A stretch of 64,000 nucleotides of DNA from Isoetes taiwanensis (Eukaryota; Streptophyta; Lycopodiopsida; Isoetales; Isoetaceae), in contig JAJEKV010000075.1 in the NCBI GenBank assembly GCA_021234155.1, positions 4,482,230-4,546,229 on the forward strand, read 5' to 3'. The notes under the pieces are model-generated. The model worked only from the letters and a program-made list of their open reading frames with translations, was not told the DNA's origin and ran no database searches. The position numbers were made by a program, and so were the translations under genes. This document shows positions 1 to 12,912 of this stretch, piece after piece; the first letter of the stretch is position 1; the number at the start of each line of letters is the position of its first letter.

Positions 1-1117
1 AATGTTTGGTACCATTAGCAAGAAGTTACAGGTTGGAAATGTCAGAAGATATGCTGAACTCTGCAATATTTTGTACGAAAATTATAGATCTAGAGTTAGT
101 TCTTGTTTTGTTTGACTTTTTGCACATCCAAAGGGTGCAAATCTAGCATAGGATGGCTATAAAGGAATATGTGCACTGGCTGGCTAATACCTTAGGACTT
201 TTTTATTGCTAAAGTGCTCTTAACAGGAAACACAGTAGTGGCCACTTAGGTATCGGGCAGTCACTATTTGGAATTTCTTTTGGGTCTGATCTTGCTGATA
301 ATGACTTCATATCTAAGAGCAGTGTCAAGAAACAAGCTTCCCCACCGTCTCATATATGTGGAAACAATCTCTTTATAGCATGCATGCTAGGTATAATGAT
401 TGCATCTGTGTCTTTTATTTAGAAGCGGACCCTCGTGACAATTGTGGGAATGCGAAGAGTGAAGATTCGACATTGTCATAAGCTGGTCGAGAAATCGATT
501 ATTAAGCATGCATACAAATAAAGGTTGCATGTAGGCATTCTCTGCTTGATAAAATATCAGTCTATTGTGTTTGTGTTGCAAGGTGAAGGGCGATAAGCCC
601 AAGGAATCCATAGCTTACCAGTTAGTGACTTAGGCTCTTACCCTTCTTAGGCTAAGCGTCCTCTGGTTTCACCGCAGTGCTTACCGGGTTTCTTGCTCCT
701 TGTTGTGTTTTAAGTGATTAAAGGAAGCTATGATTCTCTTTGGAACTTTCAATAAGCAATTACGGCGAGTATTTACATGGCCGAAATGACATTACAGAAA
801 TTAATATATGTATTGCGTTGACAAGGTACCATTGTATATAATTTATTTCCCCTCTTTTAAGATGATATGTGGACAATAATTTCTTGAATAAGGATATATT
901 ATTTTTTGCATTGCTTTCTACGTGATCTCGTGTATTTGAATTGAGTCTTGGCTATAAATTCTGGTAATTTCTTTGGCTTTAATAAATGTTAACCATTTTT
1001 AAGGCTTAAGTCAAAGTTACACCTGTTTTGGCTTAAGGCTGCATATTGGCTTGAAGTGGTCTTTGCAAAAGGCCATGGATGGTAAAAGTCTGTTTGAACA
1101 GATTTTAAAAGGTTTTT
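1..1117. repeat. Direct repeat R1, left copy (runs off window)
   Basis: This stretch is nearly identical to 3699-4790, starting at AATGTTTGGTACCATTAGC and ending at a TTTTAAAAGG run. It differs by scattered substitutions and a few small indels. No coding frame is convincing. The true left border lies outside the window, so it cannot be decided whether this is a tandem duplication or a pair of LTR-like ends around 1118-3698. Confidence 0.85.
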
Positions 1118-3698
1118 TTCCACTAACTCAGCTCCCTAGTTATACTAGGGGCCTTAAAATGGTTAAAATTCAGGTGTATATAAGTTCTTACTAATACATT
1201 TTGGACCTTTATAGGAATTGACATAGGCTGGAGAAGATGATTATTATTCTTTCTACCAATTTGTATGATTACCCAAGGCTGCCAATGAGGACGAGTATTA
1301 ATACTCGATGGTACAAATATAACGTGCAAAAATAATGATGATAAGTTTAAACTTTTGGCTTGCATTAGAAGTAAGGAGATCGACTCAAAAATAAAGGTAA
1401 TATGACACTAGTTGTTGATGAAATTCTGCCAATAGAACTTAACATAAAAAAGCTGAAACATAGGTCGAGGTTTGGCTGTTTTAAACTAGTCTTTGGGCAT
1501 TGGCGAGACTAAGCTCAATTTGTTTGCCATTTGGCTCTCCTAAGGAGAAATAAATACTTGCAGCAAATGCAATAAGAGTTAAATTAGGCAGTATAGGTAG
1601 GGTAGGGCTTTGGCAACAAGGTCCTACTCTCCTTGTTGCTAACTCTATTTATGACTTTGGCCCACTCTGACCTACGGTAGGAGGCAGGTTTTTTTTTATT
1701 ATAAGAATATGGTTTGCAAAGGCTCACTTTGACCTACGGTATGAATTATAAGGGCACAAGGTGATCCATGTATTATGCATAACTATCTTGGTATGCATGA
1801 ACTATGACTTAATAGCTAGTTCAAAGTGGGAATCAAAATCATACAGGCAATTGTAATGGTCACTTGGCACTTGATGGCCTTCCTGAATGCATGAGCACCA
1901 CTTGTTCTAAAAATGCTAACTTCTGCAAGACGTGAGTCACCATGGACCATTAGATCCTGATATCTCCACTACTATGGCACAATGTTTGAAGTTGTGTAAA
2001 CCAATGGAGCATGGCTACTGAGTGAAATTCGAATTTTTGTGAACCTTTGGTTGCTATATTCTTTGTGGATTTTACCATGCTTGCAAGGTTGAATTAAATT
2101 TGGAAGGTTAGTACACGACTAAATGTACATCGACCCATGGTCCATAGACAATATAAGAAAATTTCATGAGATGGTTCCATGGTTTTACGGATCTTTGGAT
2201 TCTAAAGTTAAAAATCTCAAAAACTTGTGAGACACATGACACGTGGCTTGAGGGCTAGGTCAAATTGTGGAAGTTGTAATGGCATTATGGTCATATGGCA
2301 CTTTTTGAATTCGTATACATTACCTTGGTTGAACATTCTAACTGTGGAAAATGCAAAATACCATCAACTTGTGGATGAAAATAATATAGCGAAGTTGTAA
2401 GGGCCGTATCAAGTATGGCCGCTTAAGAAAGTGATATTCGGATACTATGTTTTATATATGCAAAACCCTAACGTATGCATTTTTCTGAGTGCATCTGCGA
2501 CCAAAACTGCTAAGAGTTATTTCCAGAACACTGAACCCTAATTATCGAGACGACTTACATCCGCACACCTATCATGGATTAAGTGACCATGGAGGAAAGG
2601 CATTGTTGTAATTCCATAAAGGATTTGGTTTCGAGAGATTTAAATGCGCCAGCAGTTCTCTCATCTAAGTAGTAGATAGTGTAGAACCCTGACTAGGGCA
2701 CTTAGATGTTGAGCATACGACCTGCATAGCTGATTGATGCTTCCTCTTATGCTGCGAAATTCTTGAACCTGAACATTGACAGGATTTAGCTCAAGAAAAT
2801 TGGCAAGATAGAGTTGCAGATGATGTAATAGTACATGCCGTTAATAACCCAGAGGCTGAAGAGTGCACTGATATTGGAAGATGCAGCAGTCTTGCACATC
2901 CAGCTGACAATACATGGGATTTACAAGACACAAATGTAGCTATGGGCTATTGCCTTCCTCTCAAATGAACATAGCGACATTTAAGCAGACATAAGGACTT
3001 CACTCAGGTCTGCTTAGGTTATTTTTGCTTGCTTTTTACTTCACAATCAATAAGGGTGCATACATCTGCTTATCTGCAGTAGCATTTATAGTAATTGTTG
3101 GTATATTTGGTTGCCTCTCTATTTAATGTATAGATCTGCTTAGAACAGTAAATAATTGGGCAATCAATGGGCATGTCTTTGCAGTTGCTAGCATGTGGTT
3201 GTTAAACTAAGCTATTTGCTTGTAAGGTTCAGATCTACAAATTCTGATTTATCTTGAATGTTCGTCTCATTAAATATTGATTAATGATGAACTCTAGATT
3301 ATAAGTGTTTTACTAATCCAAGCAGAGGTTGAACAGAAGAATAAGGTAATTAATGTGATAACAGATTGCTACATTGAGATGCATTGACATCAAAGGCTTG
3401 TTGCGCTGAATAATGAAGGATTACTGCATTTTGTGAGCACTTTCAAAGTTATTAAGTTCACGACCTTTCATTGTTACGATCATAAGAAAGGCATTGCAAG
3501 CTAGATATAGGTATCTTCTTCGGCCATGCGGGCAAATGAGTGCTACATATTCAATATGGCATAGTTTATATAAACTTTGAGGTGGGAATCTAGATGTAAA
3601 ATACTGGCCCGAAATTGAATAAAGAGTCCTACACGGCAGACGTTGCTCTTTCATCCAGTAGGCACTGTATTTGATCTCATAGCACAGTACGTACAAAA
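1118..3698. other. Spacer between R1 copies, no gene seen
   Basis: This is AT-rich sequence with short open frames only and no recognisable protein motif. A poly-T run lies near 1690. A phrase close to 'TTTGACCTACGGTA' occurs twice near 1667 and 1727. If R1 were an LTR pair, a primer binding site would be expected just after 1117; none was recognised. Confidence 0.5.
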
Positions 3699-4790
3699 AT
3701 GTTTGGTACCATTAGCAAGAAGTTACAGGTTGGAAATATCAGAAGATATGCTGAACTCTGCAATATTTTGTACGAAAATTCTAGATCTAGAGTTAGTTCT
3801 TGTTTTGTTTGACTTTTTGCACATCCAAAGGGTGCAAATCTAGCATAGGATGGCTGTGAAGGAATATGTGCACTGGCTGGCTAATACCTTAGGACTTTTT
3901 TATTGCTAAAGTGCTCTTAACAGGAAACACAGTAATGGCCACTTAGGTATCGGGCAGTCACTATTTGTAATTTCTTTTGGGTCTGATCTTGCTGATAATG
4001 ACTTCATATCTAAGAGCAGTGTCAAGAAACAAGCTTCCCCACCGTCTCATATATGTGGAAACAATCTCTTTATAGCATGCATGCTAGGTATAATGATTGC
4101 ATGCAGGTCTTTTATTTAGAGCAGACCTCGTGACAGTTGTGGGGTACGAAGAGTGAAGATTCCTGACATTGTCATAAGCTGGTCGAGAAATTAGTATTAA
4201 GCATGCATACAAATAAAGGTTGCATGTAGGCATTCTCTGCTTGATAAAATATCAGTCTATTGTGTTTGTGTTACATGCAAGGTGAAGGGCGATAAGCCCA
4301 AGGAATCCATAGCTTACCTGTTAGTGACTTAGGCTCTTACCCTTCTTAGGCTAACTGTCCTCTGGTTTCACTGCAGGTAACCGGGTTTCTTGCTCCTTGT
4401 TGTGTTTTCGTGCTACTGGAACTTTCAATAAGCAATTCTGGCCGAGTATTTACATGACAGAAATGACATTCTGTAAATTAATATGTGTATTGCGTTGACA
4501 AGGTACCATTGTATATAATTTATTTCCCCTCTTTTAAGATGATATGTGGACAATAATTTCTTGAATAAGGATATATTATTTCTTGCATTGCTTTCTACGT
4601 GATCTCGTGTATTTGAATTGAGTCTTGGCTATAAATTCTGGTAATTTCTTTGGCTTTAATAAATGTTAACCATTTTTAAGGCTTAAGTCAAAGTTACACC
4701 TGTTTTGGCTTAAGGCTGCATATTGGCTTGAAGTGGTCTTTGCAAAAGGCCATGGATGGTAAAAGTCTGTTTGAACGGATTTTAAAAGGT
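3699..4790. repeat. Direct repeat R1, right copy
   Basis: Second copy of the 1-1117 repeat, offset by about 3.68-3.70 kb. It ends where a long T tract begins (4788-4824), whereas the left copy continues into unrelated sequence. This places the right border of the duplicated unit at the T tract. Confidence 0.85.
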
Positions 4791-5625
4791 TTTTTTTTTT
4801 TTTTTTTTTTTTTCTTTTTTTTTTGATGATAAGCTATTCAATTGTTTTGGGGGTATGGTCTATGGCTGAAGAATAGTGATTTATGCGTCCATATCAAATC
4901 CCCTATGAGATACGGAAACTCGAGCATCTACCAAAAGAATTTGATATCTTAAAAAATATGCTTTAACCAATGCAACCAGCAAACTAGTGTGCTTACTTTG
5001 TCTGTTGAATCTATGTTTTTTTTTTCATTTTTTTTTTAATTATAAGCTATTCAATTGTTTTGGGGGTATGGTCTATGGACTAAAGAATAGTGATTCATAT
5101 ATCCATATCAAATCCCTCTCGAACCTCCTGTTATTGTGCTATATATTCTAAACGAGGTGCACCCTGGACTACCTCAATCTTCGGATCTGTTCATCTTATG
5201 GCCCAAATCTTATGTTGGGGCTTCTAGGTGTCTCTTGTTTCGATTATGGTCATTTATGACACGGGGCACCTACAATTTTGAAATATGGAATACAGATTCT
5301 CCTAAGGTTCTGGAATATGAAATATGGGGACTCATCTCTATACGAGTTCACCTAATATTTTCGAATTTGAGATACGAAGACTCGAACCTCCACCAAAAAA
5401 ATTCGACATCTCTATAAGAATGCTTTAAGCAATGCAACCATCAAACTAGCGTGCTTGTTTTGGCTTTTTGGCTGTTGAATCTATTTTATTTTTTTTATTT
5501 TTTTTCTTTTCAATGATAAGCTATTCAATTGTTTTGGGGGTATGGTCTATGGTCTCAAGGATAGTGATTCATGCATCCATATCAAATCCCCATAGAACCC
5601 CTGTTATTGTGCTACATATTAACAT
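4788..5625. repeat. Three poly-T-headed repeat units
   Basis: A segment containing GATAAGCTATTCAATTG, then a G-rich phrase and TATGGTCTATGG, and ending near CATATCAAATCCC occurs three times, at about 4826, 5037 and 5512. Each copy is preceded by a T-rich tract. Read on the minus strand each unit ends in poly(A), the usual look of a short retroposon 3' end. The second and third copies also share CTGTTATTGTGCTA. The family is not recognised. Confidence 0.7.
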
Positions 5626-5788
5626 GTGTAAAAAGCTTTGTTACAGAAAAGGGAACTTTTTAAACTCTAAGTTCAAAAGTAGAGAAGAGATAAAACCATA
5701 ATTAAGAAACGATTAAGTTGCTTGAACCATTTCAGATATATATCGCAAACATCATAAACATTACTGTATGGCAGTATATATTTTTGTA

Positions 5789-5968
5789 CTAAGTTTTTTC
5801 CCTCGAAAACCTGAAAGGCGAGGATTTTTTATTCATGGTAGTAAAATTAGTACTACTATGTGTGCCTACTATTTGGCATTTATTGCTACATATTGTGTTA
5901 TGTCCCATGGACCAATGGTCGCTGAGGACATTAAAAACCAATTCAATTCGATTCGATTCTTCAGCGAT
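5789..5968 (+). mobile_element. LINE 3' end with ATTCG-type tail
   Basis: The segment matches the 3' part of the LINE inserted at 10970-11873: a phrase like TTTTTTCCCTCGAAAACCT, then TATGTCCCATGGACCAATGG, then GAGGACATTAAAAACC. It ends in short tandem repeats (AATTCGATTCGATTC). Coding sequence is absent, so this is a very short 5'-truncated copy. A 71-residue plus-strand frame across it is not convincing as a gene. Confidence 0.6.
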
Positions 5969-6004
5969 ATGACAAAAGACTAGGATTATGCTTTCAGCCC
6001 CCCC

Positions 6005-6262
6005 TTTGTTTTTACTATGGTGCTGAAGATGCAGAAAAGGCACCGCCCTTGGTTATATTAAACCTTCCTTTGGCATCTTTGGCTCTGCAAATATGATTTC
6101 GTCTGGCGCCCATGTTTTGATCACAAATATGATCTCGCCATATTATTTCATTCATATCACTCCTCCAATATATCATTTATATTACAAATCGAAGGCCTAC
6201 TATCGCCTCAACAAACATTTTTTTGCTAGATTCACAACTAGTGGACCTTCTCATCATGGTTA
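6005..6262. repeat. Dispersed repeat, partial copy (relative of 14085-14336)
   Basis: GATGCAGAAAAGG, TTGGCATCTTTGGCTCTGC and CATATTATTTCATTCATATC are shared in order with 14100-14336. Another short piece at 6588-6632 (GGTGATACTCATGGAGG) matches 14364-14402. The copy therefore looks interrupted. Function is unknown; it may be a non-autonomous element. Confidence 0.75.
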
Positions 6263-6332
6263 CCCGGAACCGGAACGGGAACCGGAACGGCACCCCAAAT
6301 TTCGGAACCGGAACCAGAACACTTCAGAACAG
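6262..6332. repeat. GGAACC-rich simple repeat
   Basis: CCGGAACCGGAACGGGAACC and similar hexamer variants run through this short stretch. It breaks up the overlapping small open frame and argues against real coding there. Confidence 0.7.
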
Positions 6333-6379
6333 GAACATCCAACTTTGGAATTTTTAAATTTTGAAAATGGATTTGGTGT

Positions 6380-9300
6380 TCCCATGAGCTAATTAACCTA
6401 TTGAACTAGTTTTCAATTTTAAAATGTCAAAGGGTGATGTATAATAATGGCCAAATGAAAATATGGCTCTACCGTATTACATATTCTTATAAATGAACAT
6501 AAAAACACCATATAGTTTAACTTTTATGACGAATATATCTTAAGCCATCATTATAAAACAGAAATCTTCTATTATAGCAAATATATGGCATGTGCCTGAG
6601 GGTGATACTCATGGAGGAAATATGGAGGACGTTTACTATCTACACTTATATAATTTATTCACACCAAGATTCGATTCCTCGGATTCTTAGATTCCCGAGT
6701 GGGGGAAAAATAGCCAAAAAAAAAAAACTGCAAAATTCTCTACTACCGACAACGGAGCACTGCGTTAGCTATCCGGCGCCAACTGGAGCTATTCGTCGCC
6801 ATAGCCGCTGCCATGATTCCGCTACGTCAGGCCAGCTTGCCGAGTTTCGGTGGTGATGGCGCCTCTTTTTCCTCTGACGATCTGTCACGAAGTTGTGATG
6901 GATGTGATTATGTACAGACAAGCGGATGGAAAAAATTTGTGCAGCGCCTTGGTGCTCCAGCCATCTGTCACAAATTTGTGGCGGATCTGCTTCCAGCAAA
7001 CAGCTGTATGGATATGTGCAGACAGGTGGTAGGATCGCAGACAGCCAGAACATGGTTGAATGAGATGTAAGTTGTTTCCTTTTCCTTTGTCTATAAATAA
7101 GAAGAGCTCCTCCTCCTCATTCCTTACACCTTGGGAGGTATGTTTGGCCTTTGAAGTCGATTATTGCCCCCATTTTGATTAATATATTTATGTGTTGTGG
7201 TTCTATTTCACAAACATTCTTTACAGCTGTAGATCAGTCTATCGAAATAGTAAATTTGCAATTGACCTTCTCCTAAAGGAAGCAATTTGTTGCAATATTT
7301 CATAATTTTTGCCAGATACGCTAGATAGAGAGACATTCAAGGCTTTCAAAGTTCATGATAAATCTTTGCCCCATGAATACAATAACGTTGTCCTAACCAT
7401 GCTTTTGTTTGCCACTGACAGACAATTGTACTTGATACTAGATTAGTGTTAATATATGGATATTGGATGCATTCAAGTTTGATGTTGTTGTAAGGTAACC
7501 TATTGTTGTTCATTTAGAGCCCCCTACAGTTCAATCGGATGACCTACTTATCGGGCAATTATTTGTGGCCTGCATAGTTTAGTTAGCAAGAGTTGAAGGA
7601 CGCTAGTTGGCTCCCTATCTTGTGTGAAGAGCTCCAAGTAGAATGTCTTGCTTATGCTTGCCAATACCTATATTGAATTGACGGTTAGATGTGCATGTTT
7701 TTTTGCGGACAACCAAGAAAGTAGACAACAGTGTTTTGCTTGCCTTTTACATAGACAACCAAGAAAGTAGACAGTGTTTCCATTTTGAACAAATGTGTCT
7801 TAGGCTTCTACGTTTTGTATGGAAGACCATATGTTGTTGAGGTTCTTTGCCGAGGCGGTTCCATTGTTTTGAAACCATTCATCCTTATGAGGCCACTGCC
7901 AGGCAGTTCCCTCCAGCCATTCTTATGATTTTAACATATGTAACACATATTTTAGGCATCCATCTTTTGTATGGAAAGCCTTACCGTGTTGACCTAATTG
8001 CAAGGCAGCTCCTTTGTTTTGAAACAAATCCTTCTTGTGGACTTAGCGATGGTCTTGCTTGGCATTGATAGGACCAGAATGCTTGATACGCATTAGAATC
8101 AATAAGAATGCACAAGGCAAGTGAATTCTGCTAATTGTTTATCTAGAGGTGCTTTATTGAATTGTAAGAACTTGCATACATTTTGGCCAGGGTGGTTGTT
8201 CTGCCATGCTCTACGGAATTCATGTTTGCAGCATTGGAGGTTGTGGAGCACGATTGAGCTTTAACCAAGAGGTAACTATTTATATGCTTTGTTTGTAAGT
8301 TGAATGTTAATGCAATCATTAGGATTTGAACTTATTTACTGGTGATAAATATGTTCACACAATGTCATTTGCTCTTAGAGTGCACAAATACAATTTGCAC
8401 AGTTTGCAATGAATCTTAGCCTTCATTGTTATACTGTGAGCACAAGGTCTTAGTTCGTTGTTTTGTTCCCTGTATTTGATCAATATACCTGCATTTGCAG
8501 GGAACCCTGTATTTGTCTCCTGGTTCGATGTTAATAGTTTGCAGTGAACCCTGTATTTGTCTCCTGGTTCGATGTTCCAGTCTGGTATTTATAGAAGTAC
8601 CATAATTTGAGATATTGTTTTTGCTACAACATTCCTAATAAAGGTCTTGATTTAGAAACATTATGGTTTATTGGCAGTGTTTACACAATGGATTTGAAAT
8701 GACATTTCTGGTAAACAAATGCTGCCATTAAATTAGATTTGAGCATTCTATAGCCAAGGTTAGATTTGTTAGATGATAGAAGTGGATTAATATGGTTGGT
8801 CGAAGAATCACGTTTGAGTTTTTAATCTGCTTTGGTGTTTGTACAGGATGAAGAGTCCAATCCCTTATGGACATCTTAATCTTTATTTTTACATCAAATT
8901 GAGAAAGCTAGCATGTGTAATTTAGCATTTCAAATCTGCTTACACTATTTGACGATACCTGTTTTAAAAGAGAGATGCTGATAAGTTGTGCATATTCTGG
9001 AGCTTCCTTGCATGCTATTTAAAGTGATCATTTGGATAATTCGTGCAATGTGATTTTGCTGGAAATACCCTTTAGACTTCCATCCAGGGTAATACTCTTG
9101 AAATGCTTACATCAAGAGTCCCCTTTCTTATGCAGACCCGTCATCCTTTTGGTTTTTGTAGGCCCGAGGAAATGGTCATAGTGCAGTATAGAATGACCCA
9201 GCTCCAAGTAGTCCTAAATGAATCAACACTTCAGAGCCACTCTAGTGCCAAGCATAAGAGCCTTCACCCTATATTCTGCCTGTGCATTATGGCAAAAAAA

Positions 9301-10100
9301 TGCCATCTTCCACTCAAAAGTGATTTTTAATAATATAGAAAGTCAATATTTTATAATACAAAGATGTTCTTGGAACACCAGAGAGTTTTTTTATTACGAA
9401 TGGTTCAAGGATGGCAACGTACGATTCTGTCCCTTTTTTTGTTGTGCTGGATATGATGGATCGGGATGAACATTACCAAGGCTTCGCTTCTTAGGCAAAC
9501 TCGTGGAAACTTTCTTGTGCCAACATGTTTTGGACAAAAATTTAAAGAAAACGTTATGTGGATAAATTTTTCTCCCTCATTTACCATCCTAGCAGGACTC
9601 AATTTGAAATTTCCTCCTTGCAATGTTGCATTTGATATATTGTTTAAGGACTTTGGATGGAACTCAGGAATGGAATCGAAAGAATTTGCAATACCCACAA
9701 CACTAGATGGTCCATTTCAGCCTGTAACTCAACCCCTTGACTTAGCTTTAAGGATTAAAAGCCATTACTTACACTTGCATCACAAGAACAATATAATTGC
9801 CAACAATAAACCTTATTCGACAACTAAATCTTCTAGTGGCAACCCACTTATTTGTTCAATGATGGAATTTTTAAAACCATGCATAAATACCTTAGGTTTT
9901 GCTCAATGATGGAATTTTTAGAATCATGAATAACCACCTTAGGTTGTTTGAGAGTGCTTTAAAAAATAGACCTTGCCTATAAGCATGAATCATAAAAAGC
10001 ATCTAACATACATGCCTTTGGACCACTACTTACATTTGATAGTAATAGCAAAATATTACTAAATATTTTATTTAAATAGCAAGTCCAACTATGCAGGTTT
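6380..10100. other. Intergenic stretch, no supported gene
   Basis: No frame shows a recognisable domain. A good TATA-like TATAAATA lies at 7092-7099 downstream of a GC-richer 300-bp block (6770-7075) holding two related phrases, CTGTCACGAAGTTGTGATGG and CATCTGTCACAAATTTGTGG; this could be promoter or LTR sequence. A diverged duplicate (7803-7895 and 7955-8045) shares TTTTGTATGGAA and TTGTTTTGAAAC. A short tandem repeat near 8506-8577 repeats CCCTGTATTTGTCTCCTGG. A 147-residue frame at 9466-9909 has no motif I recognise. Confidence 0.5.
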
Positions 10101-10130
10101 AGAACCAAAGAAATGTTCACGGCGGCCTTG

Positions 10131-10251
10131 GCCGCCGCGATAAATTTCTTGTATAGCTAATGTAGATTAGCTAGTTATCCTCTCCTCACACGCCGCCGCG
10201 ATAAATTTCTTGTATAGCTAATGTAGAATAGCTAGTTATCCTCTCCTCGCA
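10131..10251. repeat. Two-copy tandem repeat, period about 61 bp
   Basis: GCCGCCGCGATAAATTTC through AGCTAGTTATCCTCTCCTC is repeated back to back. A GC-rich inverted repeat, GGCGGCC TTG GCCGCC, lies at its left edge (10121-10135). The second copy merges into the dispersed repeat that reappears at 14424. Confidence 0.85.
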
Positions 10252-10969
10252 CAATTTTCAATCTTGCTATAGGGATTCGTAAATTATCCCAAGAAAATAT
10301 GTTTATAATTCTTGGCTTTGGGGTGTGGTCCAAAACTATCTTAGTGATGAATTTGCACGTCAATTAGGTCGAGCCTTTTCTTCATTGTGAAGTGTCTTTT
10401 TCAATTAATTTAGAAGCGTTGTAAATGGAGCAATTTGCTATGGGTATTTATGTCTTAAATGTGGATAAGGAAGTACTTATCCAACATACAAGAGTTTCTA
10501 TCTATTTGGGGGTCTGTTTGTTTGTTTGTCTGTCCGTCCATCCGTCTGTCATGCTTCAAAATCATATTCATATTTATCTAAGCATATAATGTTGTTATTG
10601 TTGTTCTTTTTTTTAGCAGGCTTGCTTTCTTTGAGGTGCAAGGTTTGTTGCAATCCTAGCCTATCCACGTGCTATGGCACCTAGCCAAAATTGATAAAGA
10701 CTGTTAGATCGCTAAATTTCTACATCAATAGCCTGGAAAATTAGAAATTTGTTTCCCATTGCTACTTCGACCTGTTTCTTACATGTCCTAAGCGGCATGC
10801 TAGGATGGTAGGACAAATTCTAGATCAGAAGCTCTACCTCTTTCATTTTAGCTTCCTCTTTGCTGAGCTGGTAGATAACATTGTCCCCATGGCACTGAGG
10901 TATTTTCGATGGCAACACTGCTCGTGGTTGGAAGCCTTTGTCTTTTTTTTCTCATGAATCCTGCTCCTT

Positions 10970-11669
10970 ACAGCCTTGGAGTTAAAAGAACGGTGCCCTA
11001 TGCTATTCTTTTACAAGAGACAGGTTTTTGGCCTCTTCAACATTCTGCCATGAAGCGCCATCTCCACTATATCTGCAAGGTGCACCACATGGACGATGTT
11101 AGGTATCCTGTACTTGCACTTGCCATGGCTGAATCTCCTCAGCGTTTGAAACGATGTTGGAAAGAGCATTGCACTACATGGTTTGCACGTTGGGCTGGCA
11201 AACCAGAAACGAATCGCCTGATGCTTGCCGATTCGATCCCGAGCTTTTGCAACAATATCTTAATGGTCGTTTTTCTCAAAAAAGATATGGGACGCAAGCT
11301 TACTTTGGCCCAAGTGGCGGTCATTATCATGCACACATAAATCCCACTTTGGCACCAGGGCCCCAAGCTTATTTGCTTGCTTCATTGTCCAGGAACAAGC
11401 TTGTAGCTATTGCATCAATTCGCACGGGGTCCCACAGGCTACGGATTGAGACAGGTAGATGGGAGCGGCCGCAATTGCCGCGAGAAGCGAGACTATGTGC
11501 CTGTTGCCAGTTACAGGTTATTGAAGATGAAAGCCATACTCTTCTAAGTTGCCCTGCTTTTGAGATAGTCCGGAATCATTTTTCGACCTTAGCATTCCAT
11601 TCCACGCTTCCACAACTTCTCGGCACCATCCATTGCATGACTTGGCATTATACATACTTGAGGTTCTAG
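10970..11669 (+). pseudogene. LINE ORF2 C-terminal fragment, frameshifted
   Basis: Two plus-strand frames carry the protein. The first (from 10970) reads LLQETGFWPLQ and KRHLHYICKVHHMDDVRYP. The second (about 11290 to 11669) reads IRTGSHRLRIETGRW and then a C-x2-C...H-x4-C zinc motif (CACC...ESHTLLSC), typical of the region downstream of RT in LINE ORF2 proteins. One frame change lies at roughly 11200-11290. RT catalytic motifs are absent because the copy is 5'-truncated. The copy cannot be autonomous. Confidence 0.8.
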
Positions 11670-11873
11670 ATAAACGTCTGCAATTACTGAGCCCTCAGTA
11701 GTCATTATCTAAGCTTGTCTAGTATCATCATTACTGCAAAGGTTTTTCCCTTGAAAACCTTTCGAGGCAGGGGTTTTTTAATCCTAGTAGTAATGATTGT
11801 ACTAGCCCATTGTATGGGTCCCATGACCTATTGGTCTTCGTGGACGTTAAAAAACTATTCTATTCTATTCTAT
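10970..11873 (+). mobile_element. 5'-truncated LINE insertion with target duplication
   Basis: The insertion interrupts repeat copy A, and the empty site survives at about 15335-15350 in copy B. TCCTT precedes the insert (10965-10969) and follows it (11874-11878). In the empty site TCCTT occurs once, joined directly to CATATGATGTGG. The insert holds the C-terminal end of a reverse-transcriptase ORF, then a 3' UTR, and ends in TTCTA repeats rather than poly(A). This is the expected product of target-primed reverse transcription with 5' truncation. Confidence 0.88.
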
Positions 11874-12615
11874 TCCTTCATATGATGTGGAACTTCTGCC
11901 TCAGTTGCTACAAGGAAAAAACTGTAAGCTACCAAAAAATCCAATTTTGATATTGCCAGCTATATTTGGAAGCAATTGGCTGATAGGCTTTGATATACAT
12001 GCATTGATCTGACACACAAGGATAAACATAGAACTCTTGCTAGGAATGATGGAATTGTAAGTGAGACCAACATGCAACCAGAGAGATTGCTTTGCTGGTG
12101 GTAGTAAGCCAGGTCACATGACAATATGCAATTAGAAATTGGAGGTATCTAGAAGGCAATTAAGGGAAGGCCAGTTGGGAGTATACTTCCATGGGCCTCC
12201 ATAATATTCCAGAAAGGGCCCGACAGTGAGGTCGTCTCCTCTGATTATGAAAGGTTGCGATGGTGGAGGCCCTATATATTTTGCCAAATATTGAGATGGT
12301 ATGTATTATACTCCTATGCATATTGCATCCTTTGACGTATGTACTTTAAGAACTCAATTACTCCGATGGTCCAAGTGCCATTCTTTGTCTCACAAAACAA
12401 ATACTTCCAAACGTTGACCTATTTAATGCGAAAGAATTCAAGCCACATGCAAGACTTTGTAAAGCATGTCTATGCCCAATGTTCAACAAATTCGCATGCA
12501 TTGGAGCTCCAACATTTTCCTGTATCATTCAAGTAGAAAAATGACGCTGCAAGGTCGTATACTTTTGGTTATTGCCATTTGCTGAATGCCCCATGACTGT
12601 TTTAACAATGTTTAA

Positions 12616-12912
12616 TAGAATGAAATAGCTAGAAAACCTGATTCAAATACAATAAATTTGCTAAATGAGACAGCTAGAAAACATGATTCAAATACAATAA
12701 GTCAACTAAGAAGACTGAGGTTCTGACCTGATAAAATTGCAATAACTGCTGAGACTGAGTTTCTGGCCTCTTAATTATGTGTATCATAATATATTGCTTC
12801 CAAGGAACTAAGAAGACTGAGGTTCTGACCTGATAAAATTGCAATAACCCTGCTCAGACTGAGTTTCTGACCTCTTAATTATGTGTATCATAATATATTG
12901 CTTCCAAGGAAC
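12616..12912. repeat. Two adjacent tandem duplications
   Basis: AGCTAGAAAAC-TGATTCAAATACAATAA occurs twice with a period of about 44 bp (12626-12702). Next, a 102-bp unit starting AACTAAGAAGACTGAGG occurs twice (12704-12805, 12806-12912), including the shared TTAATTATGTGTATCATAAT. The two 102-bp copies are nearly identical, so this duplication is young. Confidence 0.85.

Larger units (their letters stand above)
10154..12536. repeat. Dispersed repeat copy A, carrying a LINE
   Basis: This copy matches 14424-15970 in order and orientation over its length, from TAATGTAGATTAGCTAG to the phrase AATGTTCAACAA. The main difference is a 904-bp LINE at 10970-11873 that the other copy lacks. No gene of its own is seen. 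Confidence 0.85.

Noticed and set aside
9466-9909. 147-codon plus frame as a gene
   Set aside because: No motif, no start context or splice evidence; an overlapping minus frame of similar length is equally open.
10500-10560. GTTTGTTTGTCTGTCCGTCC run as a tRNA or regulatory hairpin
   Set aside because: It is a simple tetranucleotide repeat that varies between copies A and B.
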